Below the pieces are notes generated by a model. It saw only the letters and a list, made by a program, of their open reading frames with translations. It was not told the DNA's origin and ran no database searches. This document shows positions 17,853 to 27,480 of a stretch of DNA of 64,000 bases, in pieces. Position numbers and translations under genes: made by a program. The first letter of the stretch is position 1, and each line of letters opens with the position of its first letter. The DNA is from Bacteroides sp. GM023 (GTDB lineage: Bacteria > Bacteroidota > Bacteroidia > Bacteroidales > Bacteroidaceae). Location of the stretch: contig NZ_JAAXGE010000008.1 of the NCBI RefSeq assembly GCF_014750685.1, positions 1-64,000 on the forward strand, in the 5' to 3' direction.

Positions 17853-18983
17853 ATGAACACCCCCCTTTCCCCCACACCTTCCGGACGTTTGGCCTCACTT
17901 GATATTTTACGAGGCTTCGACCTTTTTCTTTTAGTCTTTTTTCAACCGGTATTTTCTGCTTTGGCCCACCGCCTGAATTTGCCCTGGCTTAACACTGTTT
18001 TGTATCAGTTTGACCACGAAATATGGGTTGGCTTTCGTTTTTGGGATATTATTATGCCCCTTTTCTTGTTTATGACAGGTGCATCTATGCCGTTCTCGTT
18101 TTCAAAGTTTAAAGATGACCCGAACAAAGGGCCGATTTATCGTAAAATCTTAAAGCGATTTATTTTGCTTTTTATTTTCGGGATGATTGTGCAGGGTAAT
18201 TTATTAGGGCTCGATCCCCGGCATATTTATTTATATTCCAATACATTGCAAGCTATTGCGGCCGGGTATGTGATTGCGGCGGTCATTCAGTTGCATTGTT
18301 CTTTTAAGTGGCAGATTATCGTGACTTTATTACTTCTTTTGGCGTATTGGATTCCCATGACTTTCCTAGGAGATTTTACGCCGGAAGGAAACTTTGCAGA
18401 AAAGGTAGACCGTATCGTTCTCGGACGTTTTCGTGACGGCGTCTATTGGGGAGAAGATGGAATTTGGCATTTCTCACCATCTTATAATTATACATGGATA
18501 TTGAGTAGTCTTACTTTTGGAGTTACCGTGATGCTGGGTACTTTCGCCGGAAAAATAATGAAGGAAGGCAAAGAAGATAGAAAGCGGGTGGTGCAGAAAT
18601 TATTATTGGCAGGTGCTGTGCTGATAGGAATCTCTTTGCTTTGGAGCCTGCAAATGCCTATAATCAAAAGAGTGTGGACGTGTAGCATGACTTTGTTTTC
18701 AGGCGGACTCTGCTTCTTATTAATGGGATTATTTTATTATTGGATTGACTATAAAGGACATACCAATGGGCTGAACTGGCTGAAGATTTACGGTATGAAT
18801 TCCATCACAGCCTATATTTTGGGAGAAGTGGTTAACTTCCGTTGCGTCGCCGCTTCTGTCAGTTATGGTCTGGAGCAATATATGGGAGACTATTATGGAG
18901 TATGGCTTAGTTTTGCCAACTACCTAATTGTGTTTCTAATATTGAGAATGATGTATAAGCATCAGGTTTTTTTGAAGATTTAA
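17853..18983 (+). CDS. HGSNAT/DUF5009-like membrane acyltransferase family protein
   Basis: A 376-residue polytopic membrane protein starting MNTPLSPTPSGRLASLDILR. The RLxSLDxxRGFD motif followed by about ten hydrophobic segments is typical of the COG4299 family, related to heparan-alpha-glucosaminide N-acetyltransferase, which acetylates terminal glucosamine across a membrane. I chose ATG 17853; the frame runs 19 codons upstream but those residues do not fit the family. It stands before GH95 and GH20 genes in the same direction, which agrees with a role in host-glycan use; the actual substrate is unknown. Confidence 0.82.
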   Translation: MNTPLSPTPSGRLASLDILRGFDLFLLVFFQPVFSALAHRLNLPWLNTVLYQFDHEIWVGFRFWDIIMPLFLFMTGASMPFSFSKFKDDPNKGPIYRKILKRFILLFIFGMIVQGNLLGLDPRHIYLYSNTLQAIAAGYVIAAVIQLHCSFKWQIIVTLLLLLAYWIPMTFLGDFTPEGNFAEKVDRIVLGRFRDGVYWGEDGIWHFSPSYNYTWILSSLTFGVTVMLGTFAGKIMKEGKEDRKRVVQKLLLAGAVLIGISLLWSLQMPIIKRVWTCSMTLFSGGLCFLLMGLFYYWIDYKGHTNGLNWLKIYGMNSITAYILGEVVNFRCVAASVSYGLEQYMGDYYGVWLSFANYLIVFLILRMMYKHQVFLKI

Positions 18984-19094
18984 GATTTGCTTTTCAGCAT
19001 ACTAGAGATGCTTTAGGCTGATTATGTCCATTTTTTACTACTTTTGTAAGCAGATGAAATGAGGTCTTAATCTTAAAATAATAATACTATAATC

Positions 19095-21587
19095 ATGAAT
19101 AAACTTTTATTATTTCTCATCGGAATTTTATGTGTTTTGCCTGTGACGCACGCCAATATTACTGATTACACAAAAGGACTTTCCGTTTGGTTTGATACTC
19201 CTAATACATTGCAGGGACATGCTGTTTGGTATGGAGGAAAACCGGAGTTGTGGAAAGGTAAAGATAAACCGATAACGTCGGGAAGTGGTTCCCGTAATCC
19301 TGATGCTGCCTGGGAATCTCAATCATTGCCAATCGGTAATGGTAGCTTGGGTGCCAATATAATGGGTTCGGTGGAAGCGGAACGTATTACCTTTAATGAA
19401 AAGACGCTTTGGCGTGGTGGACCGAATACATCAAAGGGAGCGGATTATTATTGGAATGTCAATAAGCAATCAGCTCATGTTTTAGATGAAATACGGAAAG
19501 CATTTACGGAAGGCGATCAAAAGAAAGCTGAAATGTTGACGCGACAGAACTTTAATAGTGAAGTTTCTTATGAAGCTGACGGGGAAAATCCTTTCCGTTT
19601 CGGCAGCTTTACAACGATGGGGGAATTCTACGTAGAGACAAGACTGAATATCATCGGAATGAGTGATTATAAACGCGTCCTGTCTTTGGATTCTGCCATG
19701 GCAGTCGTGCAATTCAAGAAAGATAAAGTCGCTTATCAGCGTAATTATTTTATTTCATACCCGGCAAACGTGATGGTGGTACGTTTCAGTGCAGACCGGC
19801 CGGGGAAACAAAATCTGATTTTTAGTTATGCACCGAATCCTGTATCTACAGGAAATATGGCTGCTGATGGCAGTAACGGGCTAGTCTATTCCGCATCTTT
19901 GGATAATAATGGAATGAAGTATGTGGTACGTATTCAAGCTGACACCAAAGGTGGAACATTGACAAATGCGGATGGGAAACTAACGGTGAAGGGAGCGGAT
20001 GAAGTCGTATTCTACATTACAGCGGATACGGACTATAAACCTAACTTTGATCCGGACTTTAAAGATCCGAAAGCGTATATCGGCGTCAACCCGGAAGAGA
20101 CGACAAAGCAATGGGTTGACAATGCTGTTTCCCGTGGATACGCTGTTTTATTCAACCAACATTATGAGGATTATGCCGCTTTATTCAACCGGGTGAAGTT
20201 GAATCTGAATCCTGCAGCAAAGTCAGTTAATCTGTCTACTCCCCAGCGTTTGAAGAATTACCGGAAAGGGCAACCGGATTATTATCTGGAAGAATTGTAT
20301 TATCAGTTCGGGCGCTACCTGTTGATTTCCAGTTCACGGCCGGGGAATATGCCTGCCAATCTCCAAGGAATCTGGCATAACAACGTTGATGGCCCATGGC
20401 GTGTAGATTATCATAATAATATCAATGTTCAGATGAACTACTGGCCTGCCTGTTCTACTAATCTGAATGAGTGCGTATTTCCTTTGGTCGATTTTATCCG
20501 CACTTTGGTGAAACCGGGTGAAAAGACTGCGCAATCTTATTTTGGTGCAAGAGGGTGGACGGCTTCTATCTCCGGTAATATATTTGGGTTTACCACTCCG
20601 TTGGAAAGTCAGGACATGTCATGGAACTTCAATCCGATGGCAGGCCCTTGGCTGGCTACTCACATTTGGGAATATTATGACTATACAAGAGACTTGAAAT
20701 TCCTGCAAGAAACAGGGTATGACTTGATAAAGAGCAGTGCGGATTTTGCCGTCGATTATTTGTGGCATAAACCGGACGGTACATATACGGCAGCACCTTC
20801 CACTTCGCCGGAACATGGTCCTATCGACCAGGGAGCGACATTTGTGCATGCTGTGGTACGTGAGATTCTGCTGGATGCCATTGAAGCCAGCAAGATATTG
20901 GGCATAGACAAAAAAGAACGCAAGCAATGGGAACATGTACTTGCTAATCTTGCTCCTTATAAAATAGGACGTTATGGGCAGTTGATGGAATGGTCGGTAG
21001 ATATTGACGATCCGAAAGATGAACATCGTCATGTGAATCATTTGTTCGGGTTGCATCCGGGACATACGGTTTCTCCGGTCACTACCCCTGAACTGGCGAA
21101 AGCAGCCAAAGTGGTACTGGTACATCGTGGCGACGGAGCTACCGGTTGGAGTATGGGCTGGAAGTTGAATCAATGGGCACGTTTGCAGGATGGTAATCAC
21201 GCTTATACATTGTTCGGCAATTTACTGAAGAACGGAACGATGGATAATCTTTGGGATACGCATCCGCCTTTCCAAATTGATGGAAACTTTGGTGGAACAG
21301 CGGGAGTCACCGAGATGTTGCTCCAAAGCCATATGGGATTTATTCAGTTATTACCTGCTCTGCCGGATGCATGGAAGGACGGTTCTGTCGATGGTATCTG
21401 TGCAAAAGGTAACTTTGTAGTAGATATGGTATGGGAGAACAATCAATTGAAAGAAGCGACAGTTCATTCCGGTGCAGGCGGAATTTGTGTGATAAAGTAT
21501 GCGGATAAGACTTTGTCTTTCAAGACAGTGAAAGGACGAAACTATCAGATAAAATATGACGCGGCTAAAGGACTGGTAAAAAACTAA
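19095..21587 (+). CDS. GH95 glycoside hydrolase (probable alpha-L-fucosidase)
   Basis: An 830-residue secreted enzyme with a signal peptide (1-20, ending HAN). GH95 hallmarks are present: LPIGNGSLGANI and ITFNEKTLWRGGPN in the N-terminal beta domain, then the (alpha/alpha)6 barrel. N442 and N444 (NNINVQ), E573 (TSPEHGP) and D729 (DGNFGG) correspond to the catalytic set I recall from the Bifidobacterium enzyme. GH95 enzymes invert and mostly remove alpha-1,2-fucose from host glycans; some act on galactose. A TACTTTTG box lies at 19039-19046. With GH20 3 kb downstream it suggests mucin or milk-glycan breakdown. Confidence 0.93.
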   Translation: MNKLLLFLIGILCVLPVTHANITDYTKGLSVWFDTPNTLQGHAVWYGGKPELWKGKDKPITSGSGSRNPDAAWESQSLPIGNGSLGANIMGSVEAERITFNEKTLWRGGPNTSKGADYYWNVNKQSAHVLDEIRKAFTEGDQKKAEMLTRQNFNSEVSYEADGENPFRFGSFTTMGEFYVETRLNIIGMSDYKRVLSLDSAMAVVQFKKDKVAYQRNYFISYPANVMVVRFSADRPGKQNLIFSYAPNPVSTGNMAADGSNGLVYSASLDNNGMKYVVRIQADTKGGTLTNADGKLTVKGADEVVFYITADTDYKPNFDPDFKDPKAYIGVNPEETTKQWVDNAVSRGYAVLFNQHYEDYAALFNRVKLNLNPAAKSVNLSTPQRLKNYRKGQPDYYLEELYYQFGRYLLISSSRPGNMPANLQGIWHNNVDGPWRVDYHNNINVQMNYWPACSTNLNECVFPLVDFIRTLVKPGEKTAQSYFGARGWTASISGNIFGFTTPLESQDMSWNFNPMAGPWLATHIWEYYDYTRDLKFLQETGYDLIKSSADFAVDYLWHKPDGTYTAAPSTSPEHGPIDQGATFVHAVVREILLDAIEASKILGIDKKERKQWEHVLANLAPYKIGRYGQLMEWSVDIDDPKDEHRHVNHLFGLHPGHTVSPVTTPELAKAAKVVLVHRGDGATGWSMGWKLNQWARLQDGNHAYTLFGNLLKNGTMDNLWDTHPPFQIDGNFGGTAGVTEMLLQSHMGFIQLLPALPDAWKDGSVDGICAKGNFVVDMVWENNQLKEATVHSGAGGICVIKYADKTLSFKTVKGRNYQIKYDAAKGLVKN

Positions 21588-21616
21588 ACTTAGAATAGAA
21601 GGAAAACGAAGAAAGA

Positions 21617-22174
21617 ATGATATTGGAGTATTTAAAACTGTTTGCGACATTTGCGAAAATAGGAATGTTTACGATTGGTGGCGGTTATGCCATGATTCCG
21701 TTGATTGAGCGAGAGATTGTGGCAAAACAATGGATGAGTAAAGAGGAATTTATGGAGATGTTTGCTCTGACGCAGTCACTTCCGGGTGTGTTTGCGGTGA
21801 ATATTTCTATTTTTGTGGGCTATAAGCTATATAAGGTAGGCGGAAGCCTGGTGTGTGCATTGGCTACTATTCTTCCTTCCTTCGTTATTATGATGTTGAT
21901 AGCCATGTTCTTTGCCCGGTTCCAGGACAATGAAATAATGATTCGTATCTTTAATGGAATACGTCCTGCGGTGGTGGCATTAATTCTGTTTCCCTGTATT
22001 TCGGCAGCGAGGGCTCTGAAACTGAAATATTTTCAGTTGATTGCTCCTGCCATAGCTACCGTTCTGATTTGGCAGTTTGGTTTGTCGCCTGTTTATATCG
22101 TATTGGCAGGAATTGTTGGAGGATTAGTATATACGTTATGGTTGAAAGAAAAAATTGTAAGTAAACAGGTATGA
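21617..22174 (+). CDS. chromate transporter family protein, first half
   Basis: A 185-residue membrane protein equal to one CHR domain. GMFTIGGGYAMIPLIEREIV near the N-terminus and the conserved TQSLPGVFAVNISIFVGYK are family signatures; about six hydrophobic segments follow. Short CHR proteins work as pairs of opposite topology, and the partner starts within its stop codon (4-bp overlap). Real substrate in an anaerobe is uncertain. It lies 29 bp after GH95. Confidence 0.92.
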   Translation: MILEYLKLFATFAKIGMFTIGGGYAMIPLIEREIVAKQWMSKEEFMEMFALTQSLPGVFAVNISIFVGYKLYKVGGSLVCALATILPSFVIMMLIAMFFARFQDNEIMIRIFNGIRPAVVALILFPCISAARALKLKYFQLIAPAIATVLIWQFGLSPVYIVLAGIVGGLVYTLWLKEKIVSKQV

Positions 22175-22695
22175 TCTATTGGCAGTTACTTTGGGTGTAT
22201 CTTAAAATAGGTACGTTTGGTTTTGGTGGTGGATATGCGATGCTTTCCCTTATCCAGCATGAGATAGTAGACCTGCATCATTGGCTGACTCCCCAACAGT
22301 TTACGGATGTAGTGGCCATTTCGCAGATGACTCCGGGGCCGATTGGTATAAATAGTGCTACCTATGTTGGTTATGCGGTGACGCAAAGTGTTTGGGGAGC
22401 AGTGGTGGCTACTGTGGCGGTTTGTTTGCCGTCCTTTATCCTGGTACTGCTTATTTCCTACTTCTTTGCAAAATGTAAGGACAATAAATATATCAAGGCT
22501 GCCATGTCCGGTTTGCTTCCCATGTCGGTTGCGCTGATTGCTTCGGCGGCATTGCTTATGATGAACAGGGAGAATTTTATCGACTATAAAAGTATAGGCA
22601 TTTTTGCGGTCGCTTTCTTGGTGACGTGGAAGTGGAATCTTCATCCCATTCTGTTGATTTGCCTGGCAGGTGTAGTCGGGCTCGTCTTATATTAA
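22171..22695 (+). CDS. chromate transporter family protein, second half
   Basis: A 174-residue CHR-domain protein with GTFGFGGGYAMLSLIQHEIV and MTPGPIGINSATYVGY. Its ATG overlaps the stop of the preceding gene (ATGA), so translation is coupled and the two probably assemble as a heterodimer. It is followed 33 bp later by the GH20 gene on the same strand, giving the odd order glycosidase, transporter pair, glycosidase. Confidence 0.92.
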   Translation: MIYWQLLWVYLKIGTFGFGGGYAMLSLIQHEIVDLHHWLTPQQFTDVVAISQMTPGPIGINSATYVGYAVTQSVWGAVVATVAVCLPSFILVLLISYFFAKCKDNKYIKAAMSGLLPMSVALIASAALLMMNRENFIDYKSIGIFAVAFLVTWKWNLHPILLICLAGVVGLVLY

Positions 22696-22728
22696 ATAAA
22701 TAGATTCTTTAATTAAATAGATGTTATT

Positions 22729-24303
22729 ATGAGAACCTTTATTTGTATTTGCCTGCTTTTGCTGACTGTGCATCTGCCTGCCCAGGATGCAACTTCTGCG
22801 TTGTTGCCTATGCCCAATCAGGTCACTTTAAGTAAGGAAAAGCCTTTTGTTATCCGTCCCGGTAAGACGGCGGTTTATTGGAATCGTCCGGAGTTGGAGT
22901 TTACAGCACGTAGCCTCCAAAATGTTCTGCGGGACAGGATGCAGGTAGAAATCCCTGTTTCGGAATCAGACCGTGCAGATATTCGTTTACTGATTGATCC
23001 TGCTATGACAGGAAAAGAACATTATGTCCTTGAAATAAACACTAAAGGCATAACTGTTAAAGGGGCGACTGCCGCGGCTGTTTACTATGGAGTAATGACT
23101 CTCGACCAACTTCTGTTGGGGGATGTTTGTGCTACTTCCCAAAAGAAACTCTCTTCTGTTTATATAGATGATGCGCCGAGATTTGCGCACCGTGCACTGA
23201 TGCTCGACCCTGCCCGTCATTTTCTTCCGGTAGATGATGTTAAATTCTATATCGACCAAATGGCCCGGTATAAGTATAACGTTCTCCAATTACACCTGAC
23301 GGACGATCAGGGCTGGCGGGTAGAAATCCAAAAGCACCCGAAACTGGTGGGGAAAGACTACTATACTCAGGAACAGCTTGCCGACTTAATTCAATATGCG
23401 GCACAGCGTCATATCGAAATTATCCCCGAACTGGATATTCCCGGACACACCGTAGCCATATTGGCTGCTTATCCTGAATTAGGCTGTACGCACACAGATA
23501 CCTTGCCTAAGAATGTAGGTAAAACAGTCGACTTGATGTTGTGTGCAAACAATGAAAAGGTATATACCGTTTACCGGGATATTATAAAAGAAATTGCAGC
23601 TTTGTTTCCATCTCGTTATATTCATTTGGGCGGGGACGAAGCTGTCATAGAAAAGAACTGGACTAAATGCGAACGCTGCCAGGCCATGATGAAAAAACTA
23701 GGCTATCAAAAAGCTTCTCAACTAATGATCCCTTTCTTTGACCGTATGCTCTCATTTGTGCAGGATAATGGTAAGACTCCTATACTTTGGTGCGAATTGG
23801 ATAATATCTATCCGCCGGCCAATGATTATTTGTTTCCCTACCCGAAGAATGTAACGTTAGTCAGTTGGCGGGGTGGTCTGACTCCTACTTGCTTGGAGCT
23901 TACCCGGAAACATGGTAATCCATTGATTATGGCACCGGGAGAGTATGCCTACCTCGATTATCCCCAATTCAAAGGCGATCTGCCGGAATTTAATAACTGG
24001 GGAATGCCTGTCACTACTTTGCAGAAATCTTACCAGTTCGATCCGGGATATGGAGTGCCCGCACAGGAACAAGCGCATATTCAGGGTGTTATGGGAACCC
24101 TGTGGGGAGAAGCTATCCGGGACATAAACCGGGCGACCTATATGACTTATCCCCGTGGACTGGCATTGGCAGAAGCCGGATGGACACAAATGGAGCATCG
24201 TGATTGGGAGTCATTTAAGAAACGCCTTTATCCCAATCTAATGAATCTGATGAAAAAAGGAGTATCGCTGCGTGTTCCTTTTGAGATTGCAGATCGAAAG
24301 TAA
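22729..24303 (+). CDS. GH20 beta-N-acetylhexosaminidase
   Basis: A 524-residue secreted enzyme: signal peptide 1-18, an N-terminal GH20b domain to about residue 130, and the catalytic barrel. The Asp-Glu pair for substrate-assisted catalysis is D303-E304 in HLGGDEAVIEKNW; HLTDDQGWRVEI and IIPELDIPGH are further family motifs. It removes terminal GlcNAc or GalNAc from host glycans in the periplasm. It is the last gene of a possible four-gene transcript beginning with GH95. Confidence 0.96.
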   Translation: MRTFICICLLLLTVHLPAQDATSALLPMPNQVTLSKEKPFVIRPGKTAVYWNRPELEFTARSLQNVLRDRMQVEIPVSESDRADIRLLIDPAMTGKEHYVLEINTKGITVKGATAAAVYYGVMTLDQLLLGDVCATSQKKLSSVYIDDAPRFAHRALMLDPARHFLPVDDVKFYIDQMARYKYNVLQLHLTDDQGWRVEIQKHPKLVGKDYYTQEQLADLIQYAAQRHIEIIPELDIPGHTVAILAAYPELGCTHTDTLPKNVGKTVDLMLCANNEKVYTVYRDIIKEIAALFPSRYIHLGGDEAVIEKNWTKCERCQAMMKKLGYQKASQLMIPFFDRMLSFVQDNGKTPILWCELDNIYPPANDYLFPYPKNVTLVSWRGGLTPTCLELTRKHGNPLIMAPGEYAYLDYPQFKGDLPEFNNWGMPVTTLQKSYQFDPGYGVPAQEQAHIQGVMGTLWGEAIRDINRATYMTYPRGLALAEAGWTQMEHRDWESFKKRLYPNLMNLMKKGVSLRVPFEIADRK

Positions 24304-24359
24304 TAACGGTTTTTCCTTGAAATAAGAAAGAGAGTGTGACCAAGTTCTCATAAATAAAA

Positions 24360-24391
24360 TACCCTTGCTACAGATAGTTGTAGCAAGGGTA
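24360..24391. terminator. bidirectional intrinsic terminator
   Basis: TACCCTTGCTAC / GTAGCAAGGGTA, a perfect 12-bp stem with an 8-base loop, between convergent GH20 and typA genes. T-rich tracts occur on the exit side of each strand. Confidence 0.9.
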
Positions 24392-24448
24392 ATTTTATTA
24401 AAAAGAGAAACGTTGGAAACGTCCCCTTTATTATAGTATCTGAGTTAA

Positions 24449-26248
24449 TTAGCTCTTGTTCGCACGTTTACGTTCGATTTCATCCAAAATCACTTTACGC
24501 ATACGCATTGCTTTCGGAGTGACTTCCACATATTCGTCTTCCTTGATATACTCCAGTGCTTCTTCAAGTGAGAACTGGATAGGCGGAATCAGGCGAACTT
24601 TATCATCCGAACCGGAAGCGCGCATATTGGTTAGTTTCTTCGACTTTGTAACGTTGATTACCAGGTCATTATCATGAGAATGCTCACCTACTACCTGTCC
24701 TGCATAAACCTCGTCTTGTGGGAAAATAAAGAACTTACCACGATCTTGAAGTTTGTCGATAGCATATGCAAAAGCAGTTCCGCTTTCCATAGCAATCATA
24801 GAACCGTTGGTGCGGCGTTCAATTTCTCCCTTATGCGGCTGGTATTCTTTGAAGCGGTGTGCCATGATAGCTTCACCGGCAGAAGCAGTTAGTACATTTG
24901 TACGTAATCCGATGATACCACGTGAGGGCATATTAAATTCGAGATTAATACGTTCACCGGTATTTTCCATCTTCACCATTTCACCTTTGCGGCGGGTAAC
25001 CATATCAATAATCTTGCTGGAATATTCTTCCGGCACGTTGATAGTCAATTCTTCAATCGGCTCACATTTCACACCGTCTATTTCTTTGAAGATAACCTGT
25101 GGCTGGCCTACCTGCAATTCGTATCCTTCACGACGCATTGTCTCAATCAATACGGAAAGATGAAGTACACCACGGCCGGAAACAATCCATTTGCCATCTT
25201 CTTCACTCTTTCTTACGCGGAGAGCCAGGTTCTTGTCGAGTTCCTTCATCAAACGGTCGTGAATGTGACGTGAAGTCACGAACTTACCGTCTTTACCAAA
25301 GAAAGGAGAGTCGTTGATAGCAAACAGCATACTCATAGTCGGTTCGTCGATAGCGATTGGCGGCAATGCTTCCGGATTTTCGAAGTCGCAGACAGTATCA
25401 CCGATCTCGAATCCGTCGATACCTACTAACGCACAAATATCACCGGAAGATACTTCCGTTGTTTTAGCACGTCCCAACCCTTCGAATACATGAAGTTCCT
25501 TGATCTTGCTCTTGAATATATCACCATTACGTTTCACGAGCGTAACGTTCATACCTTCTTTTATTGTACCGCGATGCACGCGACCCACGGCAATACGACC
25601 CGTATAAGAAGAATAGTCCAAAGAAGTTATCAACATCTGCGGAGTACCTTCCAATTGTTGCGGAGCAGGGATATTTTCGATAATACAATCCAGTAGCGGA
25701 GTGATAGAGTCGGTCGGATGTTGCCAGTCAGTACTCATCCAGTTATTTTTGGCAGAACCGTAGATAACGGGGAAGTCCAACTGATCTTCTGTTGCATTAA
25801 GACTGAACATCAGGTCGAAAACCATTTCGTATACTTCGTCCGGGCGGCAGTTGGGCTTATCTACCTTATTAACCACCACAATGGGTTTCAGACCGATTTC
25901 CAGTGCCTTCTGCAGAACGAAACGGGTCTGTGGCATCGGGCCTTCGAAAGCATCTACCAACAGAATACAGCCATCAGCCATATTCAACACACGCTCAACT
26001 TCGCCACCGAAGTCGCTGTGTCCCGGAGTATCAATTATATTAATTTTGGTGCCGTTGTAGTTGATGGAAACGTTTTTGGAAAGAATCGTTATACCACGTT
26101 CGCGTTCCAAATCGTTGTTATCCAGGATAAGTTCACCACTGTTTTGGTTGTTGCGGAACAGATTTCCCGCCAATAGCATCTTGTCAACCAGCGTTGTTTT
26201 CCCATGGTCGACATGGGCAATGATTGCAATGTTTCTAATATTTTGCAT
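24449..26248 (-). CDS. typA: translational GTPase TypA/BipA
   Basis: A 599-residue ribosome-binding GTPase related to EF-G, involved in ribosome assembly and stress growth. G1 AHVDHGKTT (residues about 10-18), G2/G3 ERGITILSK and DTPGHSDFGGE, and G4 VNKVDKP are intact, followed by domains II, III, V and the TypA-specific C-terminal domain. I chose the ATG at 26246-26248 (MQNIRNIAIIAHVDHGK); eight more codons upstream are open but unlikely. It is divergent from rpsO; TACCTTTG on the minus strand (26270-26277) is a probable -7 element. Confidence 0.97.
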   Translation of the reverse strand: MQNIRNIAIIAHVDHGKTTLVDKMLLAGNLFRNNQNSGELILDNNDLERERGITILSKNVSINYNGTKINIIDTPGHSDFGGEVERVLNMADGCILLVDAFEGPMPQTRFVLQKALEIGLKPIVVVNKVDKPNCRPDEVYEMVFDLMFSLNATEDQLDFPVIYGSAKNNWMSTDWQHPTDSITPLLDCIIENIPAPQQLEGTPQMLITSLDYSSYTGRIAVGRVHRGTIKEGMNVTLVKRNGDIFKSKIKELHVFEGLGRAKTTEVSSGDICALVGIDGFEIGDTVCDFENPEALPPIAIDEPTMSMLFAINDSPFFGKDGKFVTSRHIHDRLMKELDKNLALRVRKSEEDGKWIVSGRGVLHLSVLIETMRREGYELQVGQPQVIFKEIDGVKCEPIEELTINVPEEYSSKIIDMVTRRKGEMVKMENTGERINLEFNMPSRGIIGLRTNVLTASAGEAIMAHRFKEYQPHKGEIERRTNGSMIAMESGTAFAYAIDKLQDRGKFFIFPQDEVYAGQVVGEHSHDNDLVINVTKSKKLTNMRASGSDDKVRLIPPIQFSLEEALEYIKEDEYVEVTPKAMRMRKVILDEIERKRANKS

Positions 26249-26330
26249 ATAATACCTATTATTTGGGCGCAAAGGTACGAAATAAGGATTAGAAATATGC
26301 GCAATGATAGCAATTTTTTCTTGTAAATCG

Positions 26331-26361
26331 TTGTGGGATATAAAGATAATCCCTATCTTTG
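26331..26361 (+). promoter_or_regulatory. promoter of rpsO
   Basis: TTG (26331-26333), then TATCTTTG (26354-26361), about 19-20 bp apart, fits the Bacteroides consensus; the leader is about 40 bases. Confidence 0.65.
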
Positions 26362-26404
26362 CACGCTCAAAAGAATAATTTACTATATTAAAATTCTAAG
26401 AATT

Positions 26405-26674
26405 ATGTATTTAGACGCTGCTAAAAAGCAAGAAATCTTCGGAAAGTACGGAAAGTCTAACACTGATACTGGCTCAACTGAAGCGCAGATAGCTTTGTTT
26501 TCCTACCGTGTTTCTCACCTGACTGAGCATATGAAGCTCAACAGAAAAGATTATAGTACAGAGAGAGCTTTAACAATGTTGGTTGCTAAACGTCGTCGTT
26601 TGCTCGACTACCTGAAAGCAAAAGATATCACAAGATATCGTGCCATCATTAAAGAACTCGGTTTGCGTAAGTAA
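26405..26674 (+). CDS. rpsO: 30S ribosomal protein S15
   Basis: An 89-residue primary 16S rRNA-binding protein of the small-subunit platform. The signature around LTEHMKLNRKDYSTERALT and the end RRRLLDYLKAKDITRYRAII are conserved. The start is ATG 26405 (MYLDAAKKQEIF), giving the standard S15 length; an upstream in-frame ATG would add 24 residues not found in S15. A terminator follows directly, so it is monocistronic. Confidence 0.98.
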   Translation: MYLDAAKKQEIFGKYGKSNTDTGSTEAQIALFSYRVSHLTEHMKLNRKDYSTERALTMLVAKRRRLLDYLKAKDITRYRAIIKELGLRK

Positions 26675-26695
26675 TCTACTTGCTGCGAAAAGTTT

Positions 26696-26730
26696 AAAAG
26701 CCGTTTCCTGTAAAGGGGAACGGCTTTTTT
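26696..26730 (+). terminator. intrinsic terminator of rpsO
   Basis: AAAAGCCGTTTCC pairs with GGGGAACGGCTTTT and a T-run follows. Confidence 0.9.
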
Positions 26731-26774
26731 GTTTCTTCTTTTTCTGTCGAATAGTTATATTTTCTTTGATTATA

Positions 26775-26806
26775 ATTGTGCTCATCTAAAGATTTTGTTA
26801 TTTTTG
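26775..26806 (+). promoter_or_regulatory. promoter of the XRE-cupin gene
   Basis: ATTG (26775-26778), 20 bp, then TATTTTTG (26799-26806). About 45 bases of leader precede the start codon. Confidence 0.55.
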
Positions 26807-26856
26807 CAACCTAATTATTATAATTTATCACCTTTGATAACTAAAATACTTACAAT

Positions 26857-27432
26857 ATGGATACGAGTAAAATTGTCGGCGAAAAGATTAAAGCCCTTCG
26901 AGAAGATAAATCAATTACCATAGAAGAGTTGGCACAACGTTCCGGTTTGGCCATCGAACAGATAGAGCGTATCGAAAATAACATCGATATTCCTTCTCTT
27001 GCACCGCTTATTAAGATTGCCCGCGTGTTGGGAGTTCGCTTGGGTACTTTCCTTGACGATCAGGATGAAGTAGGCCCGGTGGTATGTCGTAAGAAAGAAG
27101 CCAAAGATGCGATCAGCTTCTCCAATAATGCGATTCATTCCCGCAAACATATGGAGTACCATTCCCTGTCCAAGTCGAAAGCAGACCGTCACATGGAACC
27201 GTTTATCATCGACGTGATGCCGACGGAAGATACTGACTTCGTGCTTTCTTCACATGAAGGCGAAGAATTTATCATGGTCATGGAAGGTATCATGGAAATC
27301 AGTTATGGCAAGAATACTTATCTGCTCGAAGAAGGCGACAGTATCTATTATGACTCCATTGTTCCCCATCACGTACATGCTTATGAGGGACAAGCTGCCA
27401 AAATTCTCGCGGTAGTTTATACGCCGATTTAA
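26857..27432 (+). CDS. XRE-family regulator with C-terminal cupin domain
   Basis: A 191-residue protein: helix-turn-helix at residues 6-62 (LAQRSGLAIEQIERIENN) and a cupin_2 barrel at about 110-185 (EGEEFIMVMEGIMEISYG, LEEGDSIYYDSIVPHH with likely metal-ligand histidines). Such fusions are usually small-molecule-responsive regulators. It is 48 bp before an acyl-CoA synthetase gene on the same strand and is probably cotranscribed with and regulating it. Confidence 0.9.
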   Translation: MDTSKIVGEKIKALREDKSITIEELAQRSGLAIEQIERIENNIDIPSLAPLIKIARVLGVRLGTFLDDQDEVGPVVCRKKEAKDAISFSNNAIHSRKHMEYHSLSKSKADRHMEPFIIDVMPTEDTDFVLSSHEGEEFIMVMEGIMEISYGKNTYLLEEGDSIYYDSIVPHHVHAYEGQAAKILAVVYTPI

Positions 27433-27452
27433 CGAGTCGGCGGTTATTCATT

Positions 27453-27476
27453 AATCACTAACCAATTAATCACTAA
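27453..27476 (+). repeat. direct repeat AATCACTAA before the acyl-CoA synthetase start
   Basis: AATCACTAA at 27453-27461 and 27468-27476, 15 bp apart, four bases before ATG 27481. The MFS gene at 12518 has the same arrangement. Confidence 0.7.
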
Positions 27477-27480
27477 CTAC

